A stretch of 64,000 nt of DNA from Oopsacas minuta (Eukaryota; Porifera; Hexactinellida; Lyssacinosida; Leucopsacidae), in contig JAKMXF010000144.1 of the NCBI GenBank assembly GCA_024704765.1, positions 682,001-746,000 on the forward strand, in the 5' to 3' direction. Of this stretch, positions 18,191 to 28,749 are shown in pieces; position 1 is the stretch's first letter; every line of letters starts with the position of its first letter. The notes under the pieces were generated by a model, which was given only the letters and a program-made list of their open reading frames with translations, did no database searches and was not told where the DNA came from. The translations under genes were made by a program, and so were the position numbers.

Positions 18191-20419
18191 ATGTCTGAAA
18201 CGAGAATCAAATCAGTGATACTTACTGGTAGGGCTGGGCAAGAGACGAGGTTCCAATCCCTGAAGCCGTTAGACTTATCCACAAGCAACAAATCTCAAAT
18301 ACAAGCATATTTCGAGAATACATATGATTTTGATGAAAACTTATTTTTATGCATTAAAGACCCTTCTTCCATGCTTCTAACCCCGAATCGGCTACGACTA
18401 CCTATCATATTCTACTACGGACACACAGCTGCTGTATTCGTCAACAAGTTATTCATATCTGGATTCATCAAGGAGAGGGTTGACTTGGAATTTGAGAAGA
18501 TTTTCGAGACTGGAGTTGACGAGATGTCTTGGGATGATACAGATAGCTTCCGCATGGGTGGTGCTTTGAACTGGCCCTCTCTGGAAAGAATAATAGAATA
18601 CCGCCGTAACGTCCGTAAGTTAATTTTGGATGTAATTGATTCCACTCCTCTACAGTTGCCGATTACTTGGGACAGCACCTGGTGGTCTCTCATGCTAGCA
18701 ATTGACCATGCACGCATCCATATTGAGTTATCCTCAGTTATGCTGCGTGAACTTCCTGTTGAATTGGTAGAAAGGCCTTCTGCTTGGAGCTATGGACCAA
18801 GAGAGCCCATTGTTCCCATAGGAGAGAATAATTTCATAGAAGTGCCTGCTGGTAAAGTGACGCTGGGAAAACCTAGAGATTTCCCTGCTTACGGTTGGGA
18901 TAACGAATTCGGGAAGGAAGAGATGGAGACTTCTACTTTCAAGGCTTCACGGTATCTCGTCACGAATGCACAGTTTCTGGAGTTTGTTGAAGCTCGTGGC
19001 TATGAAAACAAAGAATACTGGACAGAGGAAGGTTGGAAATGGGTAGTCTACACTAAACCGAAACATCCACATTTCTGGGTATGTCAAGAAGAATGTGAGT
19101 CTATGTGTGGAGAAGATCTGAGTAATTATTCTCATTGTAATTCCAAAGCTGAAAATAAGAATAATGATATGAACAGGGAGGATGGATCAAGTTCTCCATC
19201 AAAAACTACTCGCTATGCCAAATCATTTCTATACAGAGCTATGTTTGATAATATTGCAATGCCATGGAGCTGGCCTGTTGAGGTTAACTTTCTAGAAGCT
19301 AAAGCTTTCTGCAAATGGACAGGAAGCAATTTCCGGCTTCCTACTGAAGCTGAGCATCATCTGATGCGAGGTAACGAATTGTCTAGCGATTTCGGAAATA
19401 AATCTGATCCTGCATTCATCGATAAACCACCATTCAACTCTAATTTACAATATTGTTCTTCTACTCCTGTCAATTTCTTCCCACCATCTGATAATGGTTT
19501 CTACGATGCCTATGGGAATGTATGGGATTGGACAGAGTGTCATTTTAATGGTTTCAAAGATTTCGAGACTCATAAAGTTTACGATGATTTCTCTACTCCA
19601 TGTTTTGCTGGTACACATAATATATTAATGGGCGGGGCCTGGGTATCCAGTGGTACTTCTGCTTCACGATACGGTCGTTTTGCATTTAGGCGCCATTTCT
19701 TTCAGCATGCAGGCTTCCGCCTAGTTGAAGCTCTGAACAGAGATAGTACTCCTGCACGTGTCTGTTCTGCAAAGGCATTTATCCCTCTTCACGGATTTAT
19801 GGAGAGTTCCATTGATGTGTTCGGCTTAAAATCGAATAATGTGCTGGAGAGTTATAACCTCCAATTTACAACTGAGTTAGATGACGCGTTCAAACAAGAA
19901 GTAGAATTCTCACTTGCAAATAGCGATATGGTAGTTAGTTATCTACATAAGCTGGACCATGGATCAGGTAGATTCATTCACTTAGGTTGTGGGCTTGGAA
20001 AGATCTGCTACGAATTATCTCGTGATTTTACTTCTATATTAGGAATAGATTATTCCGGAAGGTTTATTGACTATTGTTTAAAAGTTAAGTCCAAATCTCC
20101 CCTTGTAAATATCCCAGGATATAAAATAGCTGATGATATTAGGTATGACAAGTTGGATTTTAAACAATTCACTTGGTTATCTAATGAAATTCCTCCAAGC
20201 GATGTTGTACTCGTAACGCTATTGGATCGTGTTATGAATCCAGCTGCATGGGCTCTCAAGCTATTCGAGATAGTAAAAGTGGGAAAAACCGCAGTTATAG
20301 TTAGTACAATTGATCTTGCTAGCCTCGAGGGGATGATGATCAGGTTTCAATTGAAAGGAAGTGAAACTCCTTTCAAAAACCAAAATTTGATTCTTTCTTT
20401 TTGGGTAAGATTACATTAG
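18191..20419 (+). CDS. OVOA: Ovothiol synthase OvoA (5-histidylcysteine sulfoxide synthase / methyltransferase)
   Basis: 742 residues from the ATG at 18191 (MSETRIKSV, matching the usual start). N-terminal DinB-like part with the iron ligands: H78 in YYGHTAAVF, and H173/H177 in the HxxxHxE motif DHARIHIE. Central FGE/sulfatase-modifying-type domain from about 220 to 520 (FRLPTEAEHHLMRG, YGNVWDWTECHF, GGAWVSSG). C-terminal SAM methyltransferase with glycine loop HLGCGLGKICYEL and an acidic GIDYSG after it. The enzyme couples cysteine to histidine with oxygen and iron, and the methyltransferase then N-methylates the thiol-histidine to ovothiol A. The frame ends about 150 residues into the methyltransferase. 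The conserved end around an FxIREHxRKFQ-like motif is missing. A donor-like GGGTAAGA near 20404 suggests an intron, but no matching exon was found downstream. Confidence 0.9.
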   Translation: MSETRIKSVILTGRAGQETRFQSLKPLDLSTSNKSQIQAYFENTYDFDENLFLCIKDPSSMLLTPNRLRLPIIFYYGHTAAVFVNKLFISGFIKERVDLEFEKIFETGVDEMSWDDTDSFRMGGALNWPSLERIIEYRRNVRKLILDVIDSTPLQLPITWDSTWWSLMLAIDHARIHIELSSVMLRELPVELVERPSAWSYGPREPIVPIGENNFIEVPAGKVTLGKPRDFPAYGWDNEFGKEEMETSTFKASRYLVTNAQFLEFVEARGYENKEYWTEEGWKWVVYTKPKHPHFWVCQEECESMCGEDLSNYSHCNSKAENKNNDMNREDGSSSPSKTTRYAKSFLYRAMFDNIAMPWSWPVEVNFLEAKAFCKWTGSNFRLPTEAEHHLMRGNELSSDFGNKSDPAFIDKPPFNSNLQYCSSTPVNFFPPSDNGFYDAYGNVWDWTECHFNGFKDFETHKVYDDFSTPCFAGTHNILMGGAWVSSGTSASRYGRFAFRRHFFQHAGFRLVEALNRDSTPARVCSAKAFIPLHGFMESSIDVFGLKSNNVLESYNLQFTTELDDAFKQEVEFSLANSDMVVSYLHKLDHGSGRFIHLGCGLGKICYELSRDFTSILGIDYSGRFIDYCLKVKSKSPLVNIPGYKIADDIRYDKLDFKQFTWLSNEIPPSDVVLVTLLDRVMNPAAWALKLFEIVKVGKTAVIVSTIDLASLEGMMIRFQLKGSETPFKNQNLILSFWVRLH

Positions 20420-21673
20420 TTTGCTTCTTTCTGAAGCTTAGTATACTACGGCAAAAATTTTGCTGCTCCTTTTACTTTTATTTATTCTCCTTGTTTCCTG
20501 TGATCTATTTATTTGTTTACCATGTGTGTTTGCTTTAGTGTGTGTATCCAATAGATTTATTGTATAGAAGTGGATAGTGAACCATATCTCTAGCTCTGTG
20601 TATAATTGTGTATCTGTTTATCTCTACTTGCTTACTGCACGTATATCTTTCATGTGTTTCTTATTTATTCATATATTTCATTTTTCATACGCTAGGTACT
20701 ACAGGCGACGGATACTCGAGGAATGAACTGATGGCAAAAATTCAGCATAGCATTGTAACTAGCATTGCTGCATGTTATTTTCTAATTGGGCCAAGTCCCC
20801 AACAACTCATAATTAGAATATTTTCTGACATTTCTATAACTTAACGTCTATGCTAGGTATTTCATATTGGTGATGAATTTGATCCTAGCTCACTTGAATA
20901 TACCCGAGACAGGCCCAAAAAATGTTTTACCGAACTATGAGAGAATTCTGTTTTCTTCTAAATTCCCGTACACGATGTGCTAGCTATTGAGAAAAATTGA
21001 ATAGGATATCGAAGATAAATTCTAAAATTTTCCAGGTCGGCTAATTTTGTTTCTACCCAGCTTACTCGCAATTACTTCGTAGTGTATTCGGTGTATTATA
21101 GATATCATGTAACTATGCGTACTTTCTGTATTTAGAGTATTCAATATTCACTTTGATATTAGAAATTTCCCTGAAATAATAAATATTATCTTCCTAGTAA
21201 TTTCTCAACAAAGAGATATTATACTCGTTGGCGTGGGGCAATAGTTCGTAGACTACTCTTACGAATATGCGTAAATGCTCCGTATTTATCCATTTTTATT
21301 ATTTGTGCTGCGTCCTTTATATATTCAATACTTTGCGAAACTGTATCTTATTTTGAAATTATGATATTTGGGGAAATCATTGCATTGTAAAGAAAGGATA
21401 GGGTTGCAGACCGGTAGTTCCAGTCAGTACATGGATGTCCCATAATTAGTATTACCTAATTATCCTGATTAATCTCTGTACTATACAATTATCGTATTTT
21501 CCTGAATACGCGCCGGCGCGCTTATGGAAAATATGGCCTCTGTGACAAGATAACAACCATAATACACAGAAATATGTTTGATGGGGAACTTATATCTTAT
21601 CGTAAATATTTAGCTATTTCCATCACTGATCTTCAGCACTACATATTCTGAGTATAATCATATTTCCTTCAGT
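20420..21673. other. 1.25-kb gap, OvoA to ceramide synthase
   Basis: No supported gene. The 78-residue frame at 20608-20844 starts in a hydrophobic AT-rich stretch and resembles nothing known. Part of it follows a CTAG/TACAG acceptor-like sequence, so it could be a downstream OvoA exon, but it does not look like the missing methyltransferase end. Confidence 0.4.
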
Positions 21674-22699
21674 ATGGACTATATAGTGCAACCTTTCGTG
21701 ACATACGTCACTAACTGGAATGAAATATTCATAATGTTTATGAGCGTGTGGCGTTACCAACGTCCTGACAGTCTAGGCCCTTCAGGATGGTACCAGTTCT
21801 TCAAACAAGAGTACAAGGTGATACTTGGGTCATGTACCATGGACATGGAATTTATAATATACACACTTGCCATTGGTGCTCTAATAACTATTATTAGAAT
21901 TGGAAGTCAAAAACTGATTTTGGACAAGATCCCTATCTGGTTGGATATGAATGAAGAATCACGTGATAAATTCCCTGAATCATTATTCCGTCTAATTAGT
22001 TACATTTTCCTTTGGTCCTGTACTAGTTATGTTGTCTTATTCTCCAATTATCCCATACTGGATGGTCCCGATACCATGTGGAGTGATTTCAGTGGTGTGT
22101 CTACTATAATAGCTCCTGATATATTTTTCGTATACGTATTACAATGTGGCTACTATGTGCATTGTGCATACGCTAATATTGCCCTAGACGTACATCGAAC
22201 TGATTTCTGGGCGCTAATGCTTCACCACGTGGTTACCCTGAGTCTCATATCATTCTCTTATGCTTCCAGATACCACAATGTTGGCATAATTGTAATATTC
22301 CTGCATGACATATGTGATATATTTCTTGAAATAGCAAAGTGTTCAAGATATCTCCAGGTGTTAGGTGGTAAGTCATATTTTATATCAGACATAGTGTCAG
22401 CTATCGCGTTTGTATTATTCTCATCTTCATGGGTGTGGCTTCGTTTATATTGGTTCCAGACTAAAGTACTTATGGGTACTGCTGTAGCCTCAATGGTATT
22501 GGACATGGATGGAGAGTTCTATTTAGTATTCAATGTCTTGCTTCTGGTTCTATACGGACTTAACTTGTACTGGTTCTTCTTCATAGTGCTAGTTGTGTAT
22601 GATATTATAACAGGGGTCGGATTATCTGATAATAGAGAGACTGAATTGATGGAGAAGTCTAGAGAAGAAGTTCGTAAGAGGAAAGAGAAAACTCATTGA
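21674..22699 (+). CDS. Ceramide synthase (TLC domain), copy 1
   Basis: Intronless 341-residue multi-pass ER membrane protein. The Lag1p/TLC motif is complete: H184/H185 in FWALMLHHVVTLSLISFSY, then H211, D212 and D215 in FLHDICDIFLEIAK. The N-terminus is luminal with a short region before the first membrane span. The C-terminal tail is lysine-rich (REEVRKRKEKTH), cytosolic by family topology. There is no Hox-like domain, as in CERS1-type enzymes. It should N-acylate sphinganine with a fatty acyl-CoA to dihydroceramide. It lies about 450 bp upstream of a paralogue in the same orientation; the first ~215 codons are nearly the same and the rest is more divergent. Acyl-chain preference cannot be read from sequence here. 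Confidence 0.93.
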   Translation: MDYIVQPFVTYVTNWNEIFIMFMSVWRYQRPDSLGPSGWYQFFKQEYKVILGSCTMDMEFIIYTLAIGALITIIRIGSQKLILDKIPIWLDMNEESRDKFPESLFRLISYIFLWSCTSYVVLFSNYPILDGPDTMWSDFSGVSTIIAPDIFFVYVLQCGYYVHCAYANIALDVHRTDFWALMLHHVVTLSLISFSYASRYHNVGIIVIFLHDICDIFLEIAKCSRYLQVLGGKSYFISDIVSAIAFVLFSSSWVWLRLYWFQTKVLMGTAVASMVLDMDGEFYLVFNVLLLVLYGLNLYWFFFIVLVVYDIITGVGLSDNRETELMEKSREEVRKRKEKTH

Positions 22700-23146
22700 T
22701 TGAAGAGCAATAGAATCAAGCATGTTTCGGTAGAGTTAGTTGTACAATAAAATTTAATGGAAATTATCTATCATTATTAGATGTTGCGTTTTTTCGATAT
22801 TTTAGAACTATATTTATTATTATTTGCACTTTTTCTGAACATTTCTAAACCGGACAATCTATACAACAATTGTGTGTTGTTTAAGCTCCTTTTCACATAG
22901 TTCATAATTAGCCGGAGGTTCTAATCTCTAGCATCGTTTTAGGATATCAAAGAAGGTCCGAAATGTAATATATTGGGAAAACCCGCGATTATGATAACAA
23001 ATATCCCAGAGCCCAAGTAAATATTTGATATGACTTGAATTGCGAATCGTGTAAATTTCATATTTGCATTTTTAATGTGTTTGGCAAAAATTATTCTTTT
23101 CAATCTCCACTCCACTAGCAGATTGTCTGATAATCTTTCTCTAAGT
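22700..23146. other. spacer between tandem ceramide synthases
   Basis: No gene. An in-frame extension to 23075 exists for copy 2, but the ATG at 23147 matches the start of copy 1, so 23075-23146 is treated as untranslated. Confidence 0.45.
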
Positions 23147-24169
23147 ATGGACTATATAGTTCAACCTTTCGTGACATACGTCACTAACTGGAATGAGATA
23201 TTCACAATGTTTATGAGCGTGTGGCGTTACCAACGTCCTGACAGTTTAGGCCCTGCAGGATGGTACCAGTTCTTCAAACAAGAGTACAAGGAGATACTTA
23301 TGTCATGTACCATGGACATGGAATTTATAATATACACACTTGCCATTGGTGCTCTAATAACTATTATTAGAATTGGAAGTCAAAAACTGATTTTGGACAA
23401 GATTCCTATCTGGTTGGATATGAATGAAGAATCACGTGATAAATTCCCTGAATCATTATTCCGTCTAATTAGTTACATTTTCATTTGGTCCTGTACTAGT
23501 TATGTTATTTTATTCTCCAATTATCCCATACTGGATGATCCAGATTACATGTGGAGTGATTTCAGTGGCGTGTCTACTATAATAGCTCCTGATATATTTT
23601 TCGTATACGTATTACAATGTGGCTACTATGTGCATTGTGCATACGCTAATATTGCCCTAGACGTACATCGAGCTGATTTCTGGGCGCTAATGCTTCACCA
23701 CGTGGTTACCCTGAGTCTCATATCATTCTCTTATGCTTCCAGATACCACAATGTTGGCATCGCTGTAGTATTCCTGCATGACATATGTGATATATTCATT
23801 GAGTTAGCAAAGTGTGGGTTATATCTACAAGTGCTAGGAGGTAAGAAATATTGGTTACCTGATAAAGTCTCTACTGTTGCGTTTATAACATTCACATCTT
23901 TGTGGGTGTGGTTACGTTTGTATTGGTTCCAGACTAAAGTGCTCATGTCTACAGCTGTAGCTTCTATGCAATTCGACATGGATGGAGAATTCTATTTGAT
24001 TTTCAATGTATTGCTTTTGATTCTATACGGACTCAATCTATACTGGTTCTTCTTCATATTATTGATAATAGTCGACATTTTAAGCGGTGGGGAATTGGCT
24101 GATAAACGAGAGGAAGAATTAGTGGCGAAGACAAGGGCAGAAATTTTGAAGAGAAAGAAGCAGACTTAA
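23147..24169 (+). CDS. Ceramide synthase (TLC domain), copy 2
   Basis: 340 residues from the ATG that aligns with the start of copy 1 (MDYIVQPFVTYVTNWNEIF). All catalytic TLC residues are kept (LHHVVTLSLISFSY; FLHDICDIFIELAK). The most diverged stretch is the loop and span after the HD motif, residues about 218-275, a segment implicated in acyl-chain selection in CerS enzymes. Copy 1 and copy 2 may therefore differ in product chain length (inference). The basic tail ends ILKRKKQT. Intronless like copy 1, the pair arose by tandem duplication. Confidence 0.93.
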   Translation: MDYIVQPFVTYVTNWNEIFTMFMSVWRYQRPDSLGPAGWYQFFKQEYKEILMSCTMDMEFIIYTLAIGALITIIRIGSQKLILDKIPIWLDMNEESRDKFPESLFRLISYIFIWSCTSYVILFSNYPILDDPDYMWSDFSGVSTIIAPDIFFVYVLQCGYYVHCAYANIALDVHRADFWALMLHHVVTLSLISFSYASRYHNVGIAVVFLHDICDIFIELAKCGLYLQVLGGKKYWLPDKVSTVAFITFTSLWVWLRLYWFQTKVLMSTAVASMQFDMDGEFYLIFNVLLLILYGLNLYWFFFILLIIVDILSGGELADKREEELVAKTRAEILKRKKQT

Positions 24170-24802
24170 TTGTGTATTAATATGCACACCGAATTGAATG
24201 ATTGTAAATTCCTTCATAATAGTTATAGTTGTAAAGTTTGCTAATTCTTGTTTATCTGTATTTACAAGAAATGTGTTTAGGAATTGCTACGTATTTTGAA
24301 AATATATTTCTTTATTACATCTGTCCTCAATCTGATGTTTGAGTATATCAGCTGCTCAAACAGCTGATTCATAACATGCAATATTTCTAAAAGATATTAT
24401 AGATTACTTGATTGTCCCATAGAGATCATTTTGCGTCAATTTAGACGTTTACTGGAAGTTTAATCATTATTTCTTTGAGATATAGCAATATTAAGCCATT
24501 AGCTTCACATTTCCATTAATTTGTTTTCTAATGTGTACATTATATGTAGTTTAAGCATCCCTCAACCTAGTCATGCCTCAACTATTTAAAATACTACAGT
24601 ACAACTCGGATAAGACGTCTTTCGGTTGATACGTACTATTTTTGTTTCTTTAGGAGGAACTTATCCGAGTTCTACTGTATCTGTCAATGAGTTTTGAATA
24701 TTTGTTGAATTTGTATATGATGGCATTACTCCATTAACAACACTATTGCACTGAAATTTGACTCAATTATTATACTAAAATGAGTAATACAATAGCGTGA
24801 AT
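24170..24802. other. gap with a pogo-like MITE
   Basis: No gene; contains the MITE at 24595-24679 about 120 bp before the CFAP299 start. Confidence 0.5.
24595..24679. repeat. pogo-like MITE (family B)
   Basis: 85 bp. The left end, TACAGTACAACTCGGATAAG, matches the reverse complement of the right end, TACAGTAGAACTCGGATAAG, at 19 of 20 positions. TA borders and a CAGT start are pogo-like. Related copies lie at 37112-37190 and 54746-54828. Confidence 0.8.
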
Positions 24803-25525
24803 ATGTCCCGATCAGCATCTCGTATGCATAATGAAGAAGAACAGGCCATCAAGCTAGACAACCTGATCAAGGAGTACGCTACTTATGAAGACTTCCTCAG
24901 TGCTCAGATAACATCAACAGATCTATACTATCTAGAAGATGAAGAGGTAGCTAGAGACTTGGTAGAACTAGGTTATAGAGGTACCGGGGAAGTAATGAAG
25001 AGGGAGGAGTTTGAAGCTAGGAAGCATGCAGCAAGTAGCAGTAAGAACAAACGTGATCAGAAACAGGCATTAGCTGGACAAGGTTACGACCTGACTGATA
25101 CTCCGCTACTAGCTGCATTAGCTCAGAGAGAAGAAGCTAATCACACAGGCAAGATGACTACAATAATATTCATTAGAGATAGGAACCATAGAGAACAGGA
25201 AATATCTGGTTATATAGATTTTGCACATCGTATTAAAACTGAGGATTTTAGGATTATCTTCTCCAAGAAGAAACGTTTTCTCCCTAAACAATCTGACCTT
25301 AGTTTCTACAATTGGGACACGCAACAAACCAGTATGCACGACACGCCTAACTACCAAGTTATTGCTGATTTCACCTCTGGTCTTACTTTCAAAAATAAGA
25401 CAGATAGAAAAACAATTAACGTAGACCCAAAGGCTGCCAAGCCAGGAGATAACACAACTAGACTAGAGCTATCTGATAGCAATTATGAGCAGATTGTATT
25501 GTATGATCACTTTACACGTAGGTAG
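24803..25525 (+). CDS. CFAP299: Cilia- and flagella-associated protein 299
   Basis: 240 residues from the ATG at 24803; a GTG two codons earlier is not a likely start. Matches CFAP299 (C4orf22) through nearly its whole length: YEDFLSAQITSTDLYYLEDE, ARDLVELGYRGTGEVMKREE, FEARK, ISGYIDFAHRIKTEDF, DLSFYNWD, NYQVIADF, NVDPKA and the ending YDHFTRR. The family is found in ciliated eukaryotes and linked to sperm flagella; the biochemical role is unknown. Its presence indicates motile cilia. Single exon here. Confidence 0.93.
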   Translation: MSRSASRMHNEEEQAIKLDNLIKEYATYEDFLSAQITSTDLYYLEDEEVARDLVELGYRGTGEVMKREEFEARKHAASSSKNKRDQKQALAGQGYDLTDTPLLAALAQREEANHTGKMTTIIFIRDRNHREQEISGYIDFAHRIKTEDFRIIFSKKKRFLPKQSDLSFYNWDTQQTSMHDTPNYQVIADFTSGLTFKNKTDRKTINVDPKAAKPGDNTTRLELSDSNYEQIVLYDHFTRR

Positions 25526-27084
25526 CAGTCTACAACACTATACACTTTCTACTTATATACCATGTGAGACAACAGCTGGTTATACCATGTTATTCATTAC
25601 GATCACTTATTATTACTCATATTATATTACCTGAATATATTACTTACAATGTAATTACTAATTCAGAACAAAACAACAGGAGGTATATGATGAATAATGC
25701 AAGCTAATCCTTCCTATGTAATAATGAGGAGCATCCAGTTAAAATTTATAATTTCTTCAAAACAGACAAGGATAGACAATAATAATATTACTGATTATAT
25801 TGCTGTATTCACATGTCTGGTTAATTCAGATAGCCAACCTGACATGAACTGCGCCCACTTGTTCACCACAACTTTTGTAATTACACTGACTAATAGATGA
25901 ATAGTTCATTTGCTACGATAATAAGTGATGATAATTTAGTCTCATATAAAATGTAATCCTACAATTTTGGAAATATTATTATTATTCTGTGGTGTGGCGT
26001 AATAATTTCTAGGAAATATTACAAGATATTCTGCTCATGCTCAGTTTTGCAAACAAGCCATTTTTATTTTATCCTTTCTAATTTGTCAGTACTAGGACCG
26101 AATATAGCATTATTCTTTGTGTTTAGATTCTACAACCTGACCATTTGGCAGCTAAATTCCAGTTGCCATTATCCGTATGCATCTGCATACTCATAATGTG
26201 CAAGGCTGAAAGTCTGTAGGAAATGAATTGAATTGTTTTACAAGAATTCCTGAAAAGTATGTGAATACGTATTGATCGTAATGCTACAATTTTCAGGTGT
26301 TGAATTAGTTATTTAATCAATACATTGTTCATGTCGTGATTAATGAATTTATTCAATATCAGCATCATCCTGGTTGCAATTACAGGTTCTGATATCTGAA
26401 TGTTCTTCTATTTAATTAGTAAATGATTTGATTTAGACAAACAAAAGTGACAAGCATATTTCCGGATTGCTCGTCTGTTTATTGTTGAAATGTTGTTTGA
26501 TTCATGTTCAATATATTAATATTATACATTCCAATCCAACCTTACTCAATTAGTATGTGTGACGAGGTGAACAGCGTGCTTGCCCTTCTAACAATTCTCT
26601 GCTCAAATCAGAGGATGTAATAATATTAATCCGTCTGATTCTTACTAAGGTATAAACCTCAGACCACAAACTAGATTTGCACCAAGCACAAACGTAGGTT
26701 GTAGCCTAGATTAACTATTTCAGCTTATTTCCCTATATAATCATTCTGTAGGCATCGATTGCTCAACTTGCTGCTATACTATACTCTACATAATGCAATA
26801 TATAACTACCAAAACTCACTTCTGTTTTAATCAGCTGAATTCAATTTTTAAGCACGACTCAGCTGGAAATTTCTAAGTCATTTGTATTTGTTATTCTTGA
26901 CAAAATATAACTGATTACATGTCTCAGTTAGTATGATTTATTCAGCTTTCCCATATTATCTCAATTGATAAAATATTTTAAATTATTCAATACTTTTCAC
27001 ACGATTAAGAGAAAATGAATAAATGGAACTAACAATTAAAATTTATTCGTTTCACTGTATTATTGTAGATTTTAAGTCGCATAG
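25526..27084. other. 1.5-kb gap, CFAP299 to TFAP4
   Basis: No supported gene. A 67-residue frame at 25697 begins with ATG but has no conserved features. The region before 27085 is likely the TFAP4 promoter and 5' UTR; the ATG follows a TTGTAGATTTTAAG stretch that could include a splice acceptor. Confidence 0.4.
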
Positions 27085-28749
27085 ATGGATATGATGAGGA
27101 TAGAGCCTACAATGGTATCCACACCCCCTATACCGCATCAACACCATCCTTTCCACTCCCCACACAGTGCTTTCTCATCAATGTCTTCAAACAACATCAC
27201 ACAAAGGGGAATGTCTAGGTCCATGTCCTCCACTCCAAATTCTATGATGGGACCGCCTCTCCATCGCCAGGATATTATGCGTCAATCACCTGTTGCTTTC
27301 CATAACATGCAAACATTAAATCGCGCTTCTCCACACCCTCAGACCACACCCATTCCAGAAATACACCCAGCATCATATCCACCCCCAGAGCACCATTTTG
27401 CTCTGTCACCCACCTTATCTTGTCCCATCAGGGAGTCCCCACACAATTTAGCACACAATGGTACTATCAAAATAACTCAACAGGAGATGCCTCCCCCACA
27501 TACTCTCTGCTACTCACAACCTCGTATATACGATCCTTTTAAATCCCAACAGATATCCACACACCCTCAAACATGTAAAGTACCTTCTAACTTCAGACCT
27601 AACACCCCAGCAGAACATCTAACAGACTCATCTAACAGTTCTAATATGTATCCTCAACAGGTCTCCACTCCTATAACATATGCACACGCGGTTAATCTCC
27701 CTCAACAGTATTCTGTACCAATCAATAATATCACTGAATCAACTTCATCTCAACCGTCTCTTGAGTCAATTGAGTTTGAGAGTGAGCTAGAAACAGCTAG
27801 AACCTCCATAGACGAATCTACAGCTAATCTAGTTATATCTACCAGAGATGATCTCAGAGTATCTCCCACTACTATTCCATTCTCTGTTGTAGTCACCTCC
27901 ATAGCTACTTCCTCTCACGACAACATGTCCGATACTTCTAACTTCCCTGGATCTCCCACCTGTCTTTCTAGCCCTAATTCTTCTAAGTTCCCTCACCTTA
28001 AAGAACGTAAGGCTATGGACAAGAAGATGCGTAGAGAGATAGCAAACTGTAATGAGAGGAAACGAATGGAGAATATAAACAGTGGGTTTAGATCTCTCAA
28101 AGTATTACTCCCTCAGACTCAGAACGAGAAAACTAGCAAGGCAGCTATTCTCCAGCAAACAGCTAAATACATACACAGACTGGTTGAAGAGAAAAGACGT
28201 CTAATTGAGGAGAATGATAAGGTCAAACATGAGCTATCTAAGTACATAGCTAACTCACAATACGGGGGAGTTATTGGAAAGAATACCGGATTCGTTCAGC
28301 CTGCTCCTGCATTTCAAACTTTTAACTCATCTCCTCAAATTTCTAAACCAGAGACGGACTACTACTCACGTCTACAAGATGAAGTTACTAAGCTACAGGA
28401 GCAGCTGAAACATGAACGAAATTCTAAATGCATGTTAGAGAAGATAAACAGAGAATTGGAATCAAGAGTAGGATTCATGGAAAGTGTACATACCTACAAT
28501 CCTGATCCAGTTCTCTCTTCACGTGACACACACTGCAAGCATAACTTGGATGCTATCGCGATGTCACTGGAACAGTTAGAAGGAGAGTGCTATACCAATC
28601 TACCTCCCTCCCCTCCGTCTGCTTACGAGAGACAGACCCCCTATGTCGAGATTTTGGATCGGTCTACTACTCCGTATGCTATAGACAGGAACAGGAACAC
28701 ACCCGTTGGACACTTTCGTGCTATTAAAAGCCCTATGCCCCACCACTAA
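27085..28749 (+). CDS. TFAP4: TFAP4-like bHLH leucine-zipper transcription factor
   Basis: 554 residues, single exon. A basic-helix-loop-helix at about 310-370 reads RREIANCNERKRMENINSGF, RSLKVLLP, then KTSKAAILQQTAKYIHRL. It matches the AP-4 signature RREIANSNERRRM...AGFQSL...SKAAILQQTAEYI closely. The first zipper follows directly (VEEKRRLIEENDKVKHEL), and a second heptad region lies at about 430-465 (YYSRLQDEVTKLQEQLKHER). AP-4 homodimers bind CAGCTG E-boxes in the nucleus and act mostly as repressors. The long N-terminus (Pro/His/Ser-rich, ~300 residues) is unusual, since vertebrate TFAP4 has only about 50 residues before the bHLH. It may be an activation or repression region specific to this lineage. 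Confidence 0.9.
   Translation: MDMMRIEPTMVSTPPIPHQHHPFHSPHSAFSSMSSNNITQRGMSRSMSSTPNSMMGPPLHRQDIMRQSPVAFHNMQTLNRASPHPQTTPIPEIHPASYPPPEHHFALSPTLSCPIRESPHNLAHNGTIKITQQEMPPPHTLCYSQPRIYDPFKSQQISTHPQTCKVPSNFRPNTPAEHLTDSSNSSNMYPQQVSTPITYAHAVNLPQQYSVPINNITESTSSQPSLESIEFESELETARTSIDESTANLVISTRDDLRVSPTTIPFSVVVTSIATSSHDNMSDTSNFPGSPTCLSSPNSSKFPHLKERKAMDKKMRREIANCNERKRMENINSGFRSLKVLLPQTQNEKTSKAAILQQTAKYIHRLVEEKRRLIEENDKVKHELSKYIANSQYGGVIGKNTGFVQPAPAFQTFNSSPQISKPETDYYSRLQDEVTKLQEQLKHERNSKCMLEKINRELESRVGFMESVHTYNPDPVLSSRDTHCKHNLDAIAMSLEQLEGECYTNLPPSPPSAYERQTPYVEILDRSTTPYAIDRNRNTPVGHFRAIKSPMPHH

Noticed and set aside
20608-20844. 78-residue frame after OvoA
   Set aside because: Starts in low-complexity hydrophobic sequence and does not resemble the missing OvoA C-terminus, so it is not called a gene.
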